Shown piece after piece: positions 8,224 to 17,130 of a DNA stretch of 64,000 nt (positions within the stretch are counted from its first letter, which is position 1; every line of letters begins with the position of its first letter). Source of the stretch: JABDCI01 sp964475835 (lineage in GTDB: Bacteria; Verrucomicrobiota; Verrucomicrobiia; JABWAM01); assembly GCA_964475835.1 (NCBI GenBank), contig CAYYYL010000010.1, positions 1-64,000 of the forward strand, in the 5' to 3' direction. A model generated the notes under the pieces. The model did no database searches. It saw nothing but the letters and a program-made list of their open reading frames with translations, and was not told the DNA's origin. A program made the position numbers and the translations under genes.

Positions 8224-8721
8224 TTACTTCCTTTCCCTCGGGTCCTCCATCGCCACCACTACGGCGCCCACGAGTGCGGCTGTCAGCAGCAGGGAGATGA
8301 CTTCGAAGGGGATGGCATAGCGCTGCATCATCGCCTGCCCGATTTCGAGCATGTTGGTGTTCGCCGGTTCTGTGGCCAGCGCGAAGATCTGGTCGTTCAG
8401 CGTATAGATGAGCATGGCGAGAGTTCCGGCGGCGGCGACTCCGCCCCAGATGAAATGCGGGCTGAAGGACGAGGATTGTTCCTCCCCGGTGACATGGCGT
8501 GTGAGCATGATGGCGAAGAGCACGAGGACGGCGATGGCGCCGACATAGACGATCACCTGGACGGCGCCGAGGAACTCGGCGTGCAGGGAGAAGAAGATGC
8601 CGGCGATGCCTCCGAAAAAGGCGATCAGGGCGATTGCACAATGGACCAGGTTTTTTTGCAGGACGGCTAGTAGGCCGCTGCCGACGATCCAGATGGTGAG
8701 AAAATAGAAGAGATAGTCCAT
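8224..8721 (-). CDS. nuoJ: NADH-quinone oxidoreductase subunit J
   Basis: Membrane subunit of complex I, 165 residues with five hydrophobic segments. The motif AVQVIVYVGAIAVLVLFAIM is the NuoJ hallmark (pi-bulge helix). The ATG at 8721 shares one base with the nuoH stop (TGATG arrangement), the best start because longer in-frame starts lie inside nuoH and encode no family-like residues. nuoI, which usually lies between nuoH and nuoJ, is absent. Confidence 0.95.
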   Translation of the reverse strand: MDYLFYFLTIWIVGSGLLAVLQKNLVHCAIALIAFFGGIAGIFFSLHAEFLGAVQVIVYVGAIAVLVLFAIMLTRHVTGEEQSSSFSPHFIWGGVAAAGTLAMLIYTLNDQIFALATEPANTNMLEIGQAMMQRYAIPFEVISLLLTAALVGAVVVAMEDPRERK

Positions 8722-9947
8722 CAGGCAAAACGGTAGGTTCGTTTCTCGATGCCTGATCCCACGACAAGCTTCGAGAAGAAGTGATAGGCGGCACCCATCA
8801 GCGCGGCGCTGGCGAGCCATCCAAAGGGACGTGACGGAATGTGGTACCACAATCCGGCGGCAAGAATATTGATCAATGAAAGCGGGAGGAGAAATTTCCA
8901 GGCAAAGCCCATCAACTGGTCCGCGCGCAGGCGCGGAAAGGTGCCACGGATCCAGATCATCAACCCCATGAGGGCGAACATTTTAAGGAATAACCATGCC
9001 CAGCTCGGGAGGATATGGGGGCCGGTCCAACCGCCGAGGAAGAGCGTGGCGCCGAGGCCGCAGACGGCCATCATGCTGATGTATTCGGCCAGTGCAAAGA
9101 GGGCGAATTTGAATCCGGAGTATTCTGTGTGATGTCCGGCGATAATCTCGGATTCGGCTTCCGGAAGATCGAAGGGGGAGCGATTCAATTCGGCGAGTGA
9201 AGCGATGAAATAAATCAGAAATCCGAAAAAGCCCCAGGGTTGAAAGACAAACCAGCCGCCGATGTTGTTGTAGAAATGGAAGACCACGCGCTTGATGTTG
9301 TCGACGATCCCTTCCGGGTCCTCCACGAAGTGATGAAGCTGTTGGGCTTCCACGATTTGGGTGGTGGAGAGCGACCCTACCACCATCACCACCGTGACGG
9401 TGGAGAGAATGAAGGGAATTTCGTAGGAGACCATCTGCGCGATGGCGCGCATGCCACCGAGGAGGGAATATTTGTTTCGTGAGGCCCATCCAGCCATGAA
9501 GATGGAGACTTCGCTGATCGATCCGGCGGCGAAAAAGAAGAGCACCCCGATATTCAAATCGGCTCCGACCATGTTGCGTCCCATCGGGAGGACGGAAAGC
9601 ACCAGGAAAGAGGCGACCACGGCGATGACGGGGGCGAGTGTGTGGACGGGTTTGTCGGCGACGGTGGGAACGATGTCCTCCTTCGTCAGCGTCTTAATGC
9701 CATCGGCGACAGGTTGGAAAAGGCCGAAGGGACCGGTGCGGTTGGGACCCAGACGGTTCTGGATGCGGCCGAGGAGTTTGCGTTCCGCCCAGGTGGTCAG
9801 GGCAAAAATGCCAGGGAAGATGGCGATGATGGGGACCACTTTCAGAAGGGTGGCGACGACGGCTTGTGTGGTGCAGGACTGATCTTGCAGCGCCGACATG
9901 ATTCCGTTGCCGATGTTTACAAAAATCTGGTCGATCCAATCGTACAT
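8721..9947 (-). CDS. nuoH: NADH-quinone oxidoreductase subunit H
   Basis: Membrane subunit that forms the quinone chamber between hydrophilic and membrane arms of complex I. Conserved: TWAERKLLGRIQNRLGPNRT, FQPVADGIKTLTKED, IASLAELNRSPFDLPEAESE (acidic quinone-site loop) and FLKMFALMGLMIWIRGTFPR. At 408 residues it is longer than the usual 320-350; part of the excess is an insert of roughly 40 residues near positions 205-245 (after STTQIVEAQQ). First gene of the visible operon nuoHJKLM. Confidence 0.97.
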   Translation of the reverse strand: MYDWIDQIFVNIGNGIMSALQDQSCTTQAVVATLLKVVPIIAIFPGIFALTTWAERKLLGRIQNRLGPNRTGPFGLFQPVADGIKTLTKEDIVPTVADKPVHTLAPVIAVVASFLVLSVLPMGRNMVGADLNIGVLFFFAAGSISEVSIFMAGWASRNKYSLLGGMRAIAQMVSYEIPFILSTVTVVMVVGSLSTTQIVEAQQLHHFVEDPEGIVDNIKRVVFHFYNNIGGWFVFQPWGFFGFLIYFIASLAELNRSPFDLPEAESEIIAGHHTEYSGFKFALFALAEYISMMAVCGLGATLFLGGWTGPHILPSWAWLFLKMFALMGLMIWIRGTFPRLRADQLMGFAWKFLLPLSLINILAAGLWYHIPSRPFGWLASAALMGAAYHFFSKLVVGSGIEKRTYRFA

Positions 9948-10020
9948 AGGGAATGGGCTCCGTCACAGGATCGGAGAATCATGCAATCAATGCGTGGGGA
10001 GGGGTGATTTTTCAATCCTT

Positions 10021-10038
10021 TTGTGAAAAATTTCACAA
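10021..10038. promoter_or_regulatory. CRP/FNR-type palindrome upstream of nuoHJKLM
   Basis: TTGTGAAAAATTTCACAA is a perfect 8+2+8 palindrome containing TGTGA-N6-TCACA, the exact half-site spacing bound by CRP-family regulators. It lies 74 bp upstream of the nuoH start and just beyond the 3' end of the convergently reading PAP2 gene region, so the respiratory operon is the likely target. Sequence match is direct; which CRP/FNR-family protein binds is not known from this window. Confidence 0.6.
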
Positions 10039-10045
10039 GCAATGT

Positions 10046-11851
10046 TCACAATGCGGGCTCCGCCTTGGGAGGAAGGCAGAAGATTTGAAATTGCCGGATG
10101 GGATCACCCTGGCGCACGACTTCAAAGGAATCGATTTCGAGCCAGTTGCGTCGGGGTTCTTTGGGTTCCCGCGGATTTCGGGGAACGAAGATCACGCGCG
10201 GATGGATCTGGGCGAAATCGACTTCACGTATATAGAAGACGTTGCCGGAGGAGGAGGCGTGGGCCCATTCATCCGGCCCAAGCACATGGAACGAATCCCC
10301 CAGCATCCATCGGATCATGTGCTTGGAGGATTCGGCGTCGGTCCAGATTTCGGCGGGGCCCGTGATTTTTGCGCGATTGCGGCGAACCAGATCCTTCCAT
10401 CCTGTCTGAAGATAGTGGGGACTGTTCCTTGGCAGCATGGAGATGTTCAGCTTTCGCAGAAATCGTGGATTGTAAACGGCCAGGGTGAACACCAGTCCGT
10501 AAAGGAGAAGGGAGACAAGACCGACCCGTGTCCAGCCTGCGCTGGGAGTCTGGAATCGGGTGAGGGCTTGTCCAAGTGTCCCGGCAAGCTGTACTAGGGT
10601 TCCGGTGGCGAGAAGGGAGGGAATGAACCATGAGAGTTGGGGACACCCCACGGCAAGGATCAGGCCCGAGAGGGTGGAGATGGATGGCCAGGGCGTCCTG
10701 CGAAGGGTTCCCAAGGCGTAGATCCAGAGGGGCAGGCCAAGGGTAAGATAGAACACCCAGGCGATATGAGTCATGGAAGCCGGCCAGTCGGAATTCCCGA
10801 AGATCTGCATGGGGGAACCCAGAAACGAGAGCTGGGAGATCAAGGGAAGGACTGTGAGGAGGAGAAGAAGGCCTTTCAACCCTGTGGCGCCTGAATTCCT
10901 GAATACAAGCCACGCAAGGAGCCCGAAAAAAGCGGTCTGGACGATCCATGGCATCATCCAGAGTGAAAACGAAGAGTTTCCGAAAATGGTGAAAAAGGCC
11001 TTTGCGGGAAATCGAATCCAGAATCCGGCGGTTTCGGGAGCCACATGCACAGCGTACCAGAGGCGGACACATTCAAGAGGAACATCGAGGTGGTTGAACT
11101 GGGTCCAAAGCAATCGAAGCACTTGCAGGAGCGCGAGACAGGCTGCGGGAATGATGATGAGGGATGGGGAGGGGGACGATGCGTGTGAAACAGCTTTGGA
11201 TCCGCGTCGTTTCGACTGGGTATGAGAACTGTCTTCCAGGGTGAGGAGTCCTCGAGTGGAGGGTTGAGGGCGTGTGGGAGGTGAGATGACTGGGACGAGG
11301 CGTCGTTCAAGTTGGGAAAAAATCAGGATGGCGATGGAGCCCGAGAGCATTCCCAACAGGGCGGAGCCGAGGACATCGCTGGGGTAGTGGACTCCGACGT
11401 AGATGCGGCAAAAGGCGATCCATGCGGCCAAACCAAAGAAAAGTAGGAAGTTTTTTTGTCGTGGAAAGCAGGCGCTGAGGAGGGTTGCGACGAGGAAGGC
11501 GTTGGTGGTGTGTGAGGAGGGAAAGGAGTTGCCTCCCGTGGCGCCTGGGGCGAGTTCCCGCACTTCATAGAGGGTGGCGGCGGGGCGGGGGCGTTGGATG
11601 GATTTCTTCAATGGATTGGAGATGAGGGCGTCCGTGGCTGTAAGCGTGAGAATGCAGGTAAGGGCGATGATCCAGTGACGCGGACGATTTCGAAAAGCGA
11701 GCCAAAGAAGGAGCAGGACCAGGAGGGGAAGGAATGGGGCTGCTTGATTGATGAGCGGACAGAGAAAGTCGCCGATCGGATTGGCGAGTCTCTGGTTGAT
11801 CAACCGGAACAGAGTTTCGTCGAAAACGCGAAGGGCCGATGGCATTTCCAT
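10046..11851 (-). CDS. PAP2-family phosphatase fused to a GT-C-like membrane protein
   Basis: 601 residues in two parts. Residues 1-190 are a type 2 phosphatidic acid phosphatase: KKSIQRPRP, GNSFPSSHTTNAF and RIYVGVHYPSDVLG are the three PAP2 motifs with the catalytic His residues. Such enzymes dephosphorylate lipid or polyprenyl phosphates at the membrane. From about 230 to 470 there are more membrane segments laid out like a GT-C (family 39) glycosyltransferase, followed by a soluble domain of about 130 residues. I do not see the acidic first-loop motif of GT39 enzymes, so transferase activity is uncertain. It starts 14 bases after the kinase-like gene, likely co-transcribed. Confidence 0.78.
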   Translation of the reverse strand: MEMPSALRVFDETLFRLINQRLANPIGDFLCPLINQAAPFLPLLVLLLLWLAFRNRPRHWIIALTCILTLTATDALISNPLKKSIQRPRPAATLYEVRELAPGATGGNSFPSSHTTNAFLVATLLSACFPRQKNFLLFFGLAAWIAFCRIYVGVHYPSDVLGSALLGMLSGSIAILIFSQLERRLVPVISPPTRPQPSTRGLLTLEDSSHTQSKRRGSKAVSHASSPSPSLIIIPAACLALLQVLRLLWTQFNHLDVPLECVRLWYAVHVAPETAGFWIRFPAKAFFTIFGNSSFSLWMMPWIVQTAFFGLLAWLVFRNSGATGLKGLLLLLTVLPLISQLSFLGSPMQIFGNSDWPASMTHIAWVFYLTLGLPLWIYALGTLRRTPWPSISTLSGLILAVGCPQLSWFIPSLLATGTLVQLAGTLGQALTRFQTPSAGWTRVGLVSLLLYGLVFTLAVYNPRFLRKLNISMLPRNSPHYLQTGWKDLVRRNRAKITGPAEIWTDAESSKHMIRWMLGDSFHVLGPDEWAHASSSGNVFYIREVDFAQIHPRVIFVPRNPREPKEPRRNWLEIDSFEVVRQGDPIRQFQIFCLPPKAEPAL

Positions 11852-11865
11852 GGTGGGGCGATCGG

Positions 11866-12735
11866 TCAGCTATTCGGGCTGGACCATGAATCCTCGGCGT
11901 CCGGTTGGGTGATGGCACCCGGATCGTTCATAACCCCGGACTCCTCCACGTCTTGCAATACTTTACGGAAGGAATTGTATCTCCGGTCGGGATTTTTTTC
12001 GAGACAGGTGCCCAGAATGGTCTCGAGGGATTCCGGAATGGTCGGGTTGAAGCTTCGTGGAGATGGAAACGGAGTGTCCATGTCGGTATAGGCTGCAAAG
12101 ATTTCCTCACGCTGGGTGCGGGCAACCGGCTTGCGTCCGGTGAACAGTTCAAATGCTGTCAGGCCAAAGGCAAAGATATCCGTACGTGCGTCGATGGGCA
12201 GTTTGAGGATTTGTTCCGGGGCGAGATAGGCGGGGGTACCCTGAACGAGGGGTTGCTTGCGGGCGACTTTCAGGATGGGCTGTGCCAGGTCGAAGTCGGC
12301 GATACGGGTATGTCCGTCCGGTTGCACGAGCATGTTTTCAGGTTTGACGTCCAGATGCAGATAGCCGCAGCCGTGAATGTGGATGAAACCGTTCAGAATT
12401 TGATGAAAAATCGGAAGGGGAGCTCGAAGAAGCGGATCCTTGCGGATCATGGCCTGACGCAGATTCATGCCACCTACGAATTCCATGACGGCATACGGCT
12501 GCAGAGTGAGGGTCACGAGTTCGAACACCCGGACGACGTTGGGATGTTCAATACCGGCCTGAATGCGAAGGCCGCGGATGAAATCCCGGCGTTTGCTCCA
12601 ACTGTATTGAAACTCATGGCGCAGGCGGCGAATGATGACGTGCCGATCCTGACTGGACGTAGCATGGAAGACTTCCGCCATTCCCCCCACGTTCAACCGG
12701 TCTTCGAGACGATATGTTCCGCATTTTTCGGCCAT
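11866..12735 (-). CDS. Hanks-type kinase-like protein, probably a pseudokinase
   Basis: The 289 residues cover one protein kinase domain with no membrane segment. The fold is clear: Gly loop LNVGGMAEVF, HPNVVRV, HLDVKPEN, GTPAYLAPEQ and RTDIFAFGLTAFELFTG. Several catalytic residues differ from active kinases: the VAIK lysine is Arg36 (VIIR), the alphaC Glu position is Gly55, HRD is HLD (127-129, Asp kept) and DFG is DFD (147-149). Loss of both salt-bridge partners points to weak or no phosphotransfer. It may be a scaffold or an ATP sensor for the PAP2 fusion gene next to it. A structured 222-bp spacer precedes it. Confidence 0.85.
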   Translation of the reverse strand: MAEKCGTYRLEDRLNVGGMAEVFHATSSQDRHVIIRRLRHEFQYSWSKRRDFIRGLRIQAGIEHPNVVRVFELVTLTLQPYAVMEFVGGMNLRQAMIRKDPLLRAPLPIFHQILNGFIHIHGCGYLHLDVKPENMLVQPDGHTRIADFDLAQPILKVARKQPLVQGTPAYLAPEQILKLPIDARTDIFAFGLTAFELFTGRKPVARTQREEIFAAYTDMDTPFPSPRSFNPTIPESLETILGTCLEKNPDRRYNSFRKVLQDVEESGVMNDPGAITQPDAEDSWSSPNS

Positions 12736-12853
12736 GGATAGAGAATTTCTACGCCTATGAAGCCCGAAAAGGTCCTCCTCATCAACGAGTTATTCACATT
12801 TTTTTCACACTCAATCCCCGTTTGGGATGGGATGAGGAAGTGATGTTTTATCG

Positions 12854-12915
12854 TCCCTTGGTAAAGGGAAGGCTTCCGGACGCCACGGAGAGGCGTCTCT
12901 ACCCTATTGGGGTAG
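12854..12915 (-). promoter_or_regulatory. three tandem hairpins upstream of the kinase-like gene
   Basis: Three small perfect stem-loops follow one another: TCCCTT/AAGGGA (12854-12869, 4-nt loop), GACGCC/GGCGTC (12879-12897) and CTACCC/GGGTAG (12899-12915, 5-nt loop). They lie in the 222-bp spacer between the beta-propeller gene and the kinase-like gene, both reverse. No U-run follows, so a simple terminator is unlikely; an attenuator or processing region would fit. Pairing is seen, role inferred. Confidence 0.4.
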
Positions 12916-12957
12916 GGCGCGCCCTTTCATCAATCCTCACAAGGTCTGGTCGAGGGA

Positions 12958-15171
12958 TTATTTGTGAAAGCGGAATGTTTCGGAACTGACATTGTCGGCT
13001 GCGTCGCTGGCACGGATCACGACATAGTGATCTCCAGGGGGGAGATCCTTGATCGACAGCACGAAGGCATTGGAGAGGGAATCGTAGATTCCTGTGATGG
13101 GGAGCAGGGGGCGCCAGTCTGCGCCATCCAGGGAGTATTCGGCTTCATCGACGACACTGGTTGTGTCCGAGATCGTGATGGCCACCACGCTGCGTTGAAT
13201 GGTTTCCTCGATCGGTTTGAAACGGATGGCGGGGGCGGTGTTGTCCACAGTAAACGCCTCGCTGGTGATTTCGTCCTGTCGCGCGGACTCAAGACTGTTG
13301 CTGGGGAGGTCGGAGGCGGTCACTTTAAGATAGTACTCGCCATCGGGCCAGGTGGCGGCGTCCCAACTGACGAAGGAATCTTTCAAATGCGACTCAAGGG
13401 GGTTCCAATTTGGGTTTCCCGAGGATCTGGATAACACATTGTAGTCGAGGTCGTCCCCATTGGGGTCCACGCATTGCCATGAGGCAGCACGCCAGCCCAG
13501 GCGGCGCACCTGTTGAATGGGGGGAGGACGTCCGAAGTTGCTGGAGATCTCTTCGCTGGACTCCGGGGTCAGTTTCGGGGAGCCGCCTTTTGGGGGATTT
13601 CCGGAAATTTGAGGCATGAAGGGTTGGATGGAGATCTCGGGTTTGGGAGTCTTGATCAACTCGAAATTGGGGGTGGCCAGGGAGATGGGGGAAAGACGCG
13701 GGGCTTGGTTGGCCTGTTGATAGAAAAGGGTGACTCGGTCGATGAGTGCAGGGGTGCCCTCCGGTCCGTTGGTGGTGAGGGTCAGCCGGAATTGAGCGAA
13801 CCGTGCAACGGGGCTTTGAATGTGATTTCTTTCCCCAAGGGGTTTCCAATCGCTCCAGACTTTGTCGGGTTTCTGGGTGTTTCCGGAGCGAGTTTCCCAT
13901 GAGAATTGGGTGGTGCCGGTCGATCCTTTGAAGTCCAGGGCGCCCCATCGGCTCATGCCACGGGAGTCCATGACCCGGGACTCGTAAGTGCCGGAGCGAC
14001 TGGACTGCATCTGAATCCTCCAGAGGGTGCAGGGATTTGCGGTGGTGGCGATCCAGGAGTCCTTCCCTTCGGAAACGATATCGGTCACGGCATCGGCATC
14101 AAGCTGTCCGAGCACCTGCACCTGGCGAGGGCCGGAGAGTTCAAGCAGGCGGCCCTTGTGTCCGGTACCCACCCAGAACTGGCGATCGCTCTGGAGAAAC
14201 AGGGCATAGGCATCCTCTGAATCCGACCACCACCGTTCGGTGGTTCCATCGGGGAGAATGCGGGTGATTTCGGCGGCGCCGGGTTGGTCACCGGTGGATG
14301 AGGGGCTGGGGGGCTCTCCCTTGGCAGGCTTGCCGTTGTCGAGAGGACCGGGGGGTGGAAGTTCCACCGAAAGGGTGAGGGTGGGGGAAGGCCGGAGTGA
14401 GAGATGTCGGGATCCTCCTTTGTCTCCCATGCTGGCGACGAAAATGGATCCGTCCGAGGTGGCCACGAGCGCCTTGATTTCCTTGTAGGTGGAGTCATAG
14501 GCCACAAACGGCGTTCCCTGCTCACCGGTCAACTGGTCGAAGCGATAGACGAGTCCGTTGCCTTCGCTTCCCGCCCAGAGCCGGTTTTTATGAAACAACA
14601 GGCTTCGGATGTGGGTTTCATCGCTGTCGTAGAAAAGGGTGCCCTTGCCGTCCGGGGTGACTTTATAGAGTTTCCCTTTCTCTCCCGTGCCGACAAATAG
14701 ATTGCCCTGATCGTCAAACTGGAGCGCCCAGATATACTTCTCCTTGGGATCGAAAAAGACCTCGGACTTGCCTTCCTCGTCGAGTCGATAGACTTTTCCA
14801 TCCGGCATGGATGCGGCGAAGAGGGTTCCTTTGGCATCAAGGGCAAGGGAGGCGATCTGAAGTTCAGCGGCTTTGAAAAATTCAGTGACAGTACCATCGG
14901 GGGCTACCTTGAACACCTGGCCTTCATTGCCTCCGGCGATGAAGGTGTTTTGATTGGAATCCCGAACGGTGGCCCATGAGGTGGAAACGGGCAGGGCAAC
15001 GATTTTGGTCAGGGTGGGGCCGAGTTTTAGGAATCCGTCGGATGTGATAGAGATTCCGTGGGCTTCACCTTCTGAAAAATCGGCTGGGCTGTCGGCGGTG
15101 AACTTATCGGTCTGGACGGCATGGACGGTCAGTGCGGCAAACCCGAATGCAAGGAGGAGCGGAATCTTCAT
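12958..15171 (-). CDS. secreted beta-propeller protein
   Basis: 737 residues with a signal peptide (MKIPLLLAFGFAALTVHA). Residues 60-400 form repeats of about 45-50 residues of the type GTLFAASMPDGKVYRLDEEG and GNLFVGTGEKGKLYKVTPDG, as in NHL/WD-like propellers. A Pro-rich loop interrupts near 300. From about 550 on, sequences such as DGEYYLKVTASDLPSNS and PPGDHYVVIRASDAADN look like Ig/fibronectin-like beta domains. No enzyme motif is seen. Its ATG overlaps the stop of the S55 peptidase gene by four bases (ATGA), so the two products are likely made together and may act together outside the cytoplasm. Confidence 0.8.
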   Translation of the reverse strand: MKIPLLLAFGFAALTVHAVQTDKFTADSPADFSEGEAHGISITSDGFLKLGPTLTKIVALPVSTSWATVRDSNQNTFIAGGNEGQVFKVAPDGTVTEFFKAAELQIASLALDAKGTLFAASMPDGKVYRLDEEGKSEVFFDPKEKYIWALQFDDQGNLFVGTGEKGKLYKVTPDGKGTLFYDSDETHIRSLLFHKNRLWAGSEGNGLVYRFDQLTGEQGTPFVAYDSTYKEIKALVATSDGSIFVASMGDKGGSRHLSLRPSPTLTLSVELPPPGPLDNGKPAKGEPPSPSSTGDQPGAAEITRILPDGTTERWWSDSEDAYALFLQSDRQFWVGTGHKGRLLELSGPRQVQVLGQLDADAVTDIVSEGKDSWIATTANPCTLWRIQMQSSRSGTYESRVMDSRGMSRWGALDFKGSTGTTQFSWETRSGNTQKPDKVWSDWKPLGERNHIQSPVARFAQFRLTLTTNGPEGTPALIDRVTLFYQQANQAPRLSPISLATPNFELIKTPKPEISIQPFMPQISGNPPKGGSPKLTPESSEEISSNFGRPPPIQQVRRLGWRAASWQCVDPNGDDLDYNVLSRSSGNPNWNPLESHLKDSFVSWDAATWPDGEYYLKVTASDLPSNSLESARQDEITSEAFTVDNTAPAIRFKPIEETIQRSVVAITISDTTSVVDEAEYSLDGADWRPLLPITGIYDSLSNAFVLSIKDLPPGDHYVVIRASDAADNVSSETFRFHK

Positions 15172-16946
15172 TTGATTTGGATTTTTGTCGTTCGATTGCC
15201 GTCCACCACCATTCCCAGATCAAAGGCGGCTTCGGCAAGGACGGAATCCTGAATGGGGATTGGGGGATCGATGGGGCTTTCGCTCATCAACCGCCGCACC
15301 GAGGAGGGAAGGGAGGTGAGCCGCTGATTCTGAACGGCCAGACCCGGGGTTTTTTTCACCAGGAAAAGATAGAGCGAGTCGTTTCGGTGACGTCGATTCA
15401 GGACGGAGATGAGTTGCTTCAAATCGATCACTTGAAGCTCGCCCAGGGACCCGTCCGGGTCCCCTTTGAGCTCATCCGCCTTGCGTTCGTCCGCTACAAT
15501 GAGGTCCAGCTCCCCACTTTTGGCTTCCTCGGGCAAGGTGATGTCAAAATTCCTGGAAAAACGCTTCCCTTGCCAGGATTGAAAATTGGCGTGAACGTGG
15601 ATGACATCCCCGGGCCGAGCTTCAAGGGGCTGGACGCTCACATCGATGAGGGTGGCCATGCGAGCTTCGGGTTCGACGACGGCTTCGATCTGGATTCCTT
15701 TTACCAGCGGCCTGCCAAAAGGATTGGAATAGAGCGGCATCATCTGGAGTGCGGGCATCATCACCCCCTCCGCCACCCAACTGAATCGTTCCCCCGCAAA
15801 AGTGTCCTCAAAATGGAGGGAAGGGAGCCCCTCGAGTGCCACGTCGCTTTTGAGTGTCAAGGTGGACTGTTCTTCACGTTCCATAACACTGGAAAGAAAC
15901 TGTAGGAGCGCCGTTTGATAGACCATCGGGGTAAAGAATTTATTGTCGCAGAACCGGATCTGAAATTTGCGGATGTCCGTCCCGCGCTGGATCTGAATGC
16001 TCATGGGAGCCATGCGTGCAATCTCCCCGATGGTCCCCCTCACGCCGGAGAGGCGGTCCTGGGTCAGGGCGCCAACGATCTTCCCCTTGTTTGACATCTT
16101 CATGGAGCGTTCGTAGCTGGAGACCACGCCGATGATCTGGGCTTTTCCGAGAGGGATGGAGACATCGCCCACGCCGAGAAAAGGATGTCCGAAGCCGAGA
16201 ATCTGGTTCCCGTCTCGCCACGTCATCGTCCCCGTGGCCGCCATGTTTAAATCGCCGCTGGCGATCACCCCCGTCATGGGGGAACCGGCCACGAGATCCG
16301 CATCATCGGAATCGGTGCTGGCGCCTCCACCGGGGGATACGAGGGGATCGAATCCAGCTTCCCTCCAGCCCTGGAGGACGCGGTCGGCGATCCATGGATG
16401 GAGGCCGCTGATTTCAAGGGGAACGGAGAGGGCGTGTACCCCGGGATCGGAGGGGAAGAGGTTTCCAGTTCGCGGAAATCCCGCCAGAGTTTTCAGAAGT
16501 CGTGCGGAGAGACTGGGTTTGGAGGGAAGGGACGCGGTCTGTTCCGCGTTGGGGCCGGATGAATACTTCAAGAGCTCAAGCATCGATTCAATGGGTTGCA
16601 CCCCGAACACAGGATCCTTGTTAAAGGTAAAACCGTAGGCGAGCGCGCCCATGTTTTTTCCTGCGATGTAGCAGGGGCTTCCGCTCATGCCGGCGGCGAT
16701 CACGTTCTGGCCGGTGGGGTCGGTCAGCATTTTGCACCAGATGATGTCGCGACCCGGTCCGGCGAAATCGCGGGCGATGCCCATCACCTCAAAGTCGAAT
16801 TTGTCGATTCGGGTTCCCGAGAAGACGGTGTGGCATTCCCCACGAAGTCCGGGATGAACCTCCTTGAGCGGCATGATGGCCACCTCGGCACGGGATGCCT
16901 GCAGGAAGAGTAAAAGGCAAAGACACAACCAGATCAGCCGGTGCAC
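15168..16946 (-). CDS. SpoIVB-type (S55) serine peptidase, exported
   Basis: 592 residues with an N-terminal signal peptide (RLIWLCLCLLLFLQASRA). The S55 domain spans about residues 25-330: RGECHTVFSGTRIDKFDFEV, the nucleophile motif AAGMSGSPCYI and GFGHPFLGVGD with a candidate catalytic His. In spore formers SpoIVB cleaves a regulator of the sigma-K pathway; no sporulation genes are seen here, so the substrate must differ. The C-terminal 250 residues are beta-rich and unassigned. Overlaps the beta-propeller gene by ATGA. A small palindrome TCTGAT-AA-ATCAGA lies at 16950-16963, just upstream of the start. Confidence 0.85.
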   Translation of the reverse strand: MHRLIWLCLCLLLFLQASRAEVAIMPLKEVHPGLRGECHTVFSGTRIDKFDFEVMGIARDFAGPGRDIIWCKMLTDPTGQNVIAAGMSGSPCYIAGKNMGALAYGFTFNKDPVFGVQPIESMLELLKYSSGPNAEQTASLPSKPSLSARLLKTLAGFPRTGNLFPSDPGVHALSVPLEISGLHPWIADRVLQGWREAGFDPLVSPGGGASTDSDDADLVAGSPMTGVIASGDLNMAATGTMTWRDGNQILGFGHPFLGVGDVSIPLGKAQIIGVVSSYERSMKMSNKGKIVGALTQDRLSGVRGTIGEIARMAPMSIQIQRGTDIRKFQIRFCDNKFFTPMVYQTALLQFLSSVMEREEQSTLTLKSDVALEGLPSLHFEDTFAGERFSWVAEGVMMPALQMMPLYSNPFGRPLVKGIQIEAVVEPEARMATLIDVSVQPLEARPGDVIHVHANFQSWQGKRFSRNFDITLPEEAKSGELDLIVADERKADELKGDPDGSLGELQVIDLKQLISVLNRRHRNDSLYLFLVKKTPGLAVQNQRLTSLPSSVRRLMSESPIDPPIPIQDSVLAEAAFDLGMVVDGNRTTKIQIK

Positions 16947-17130
16947 GGTTCTGATAAATCAGATTTCCGGGATGGGGTCAAACTCTTGCCAGCATTTTGC
17001 AAAGGAGGGAAAAGCATTTTTTCGAAGGTTGTTTTCATGGGAGGGGAGGCCCGCATGCTTTGGCGCCCGGGCGGGTGATCTCCGAATTAATGTTTGGCAC
17101 ACCAAGGGATTTGTGCGAACTTGCGCCCCA

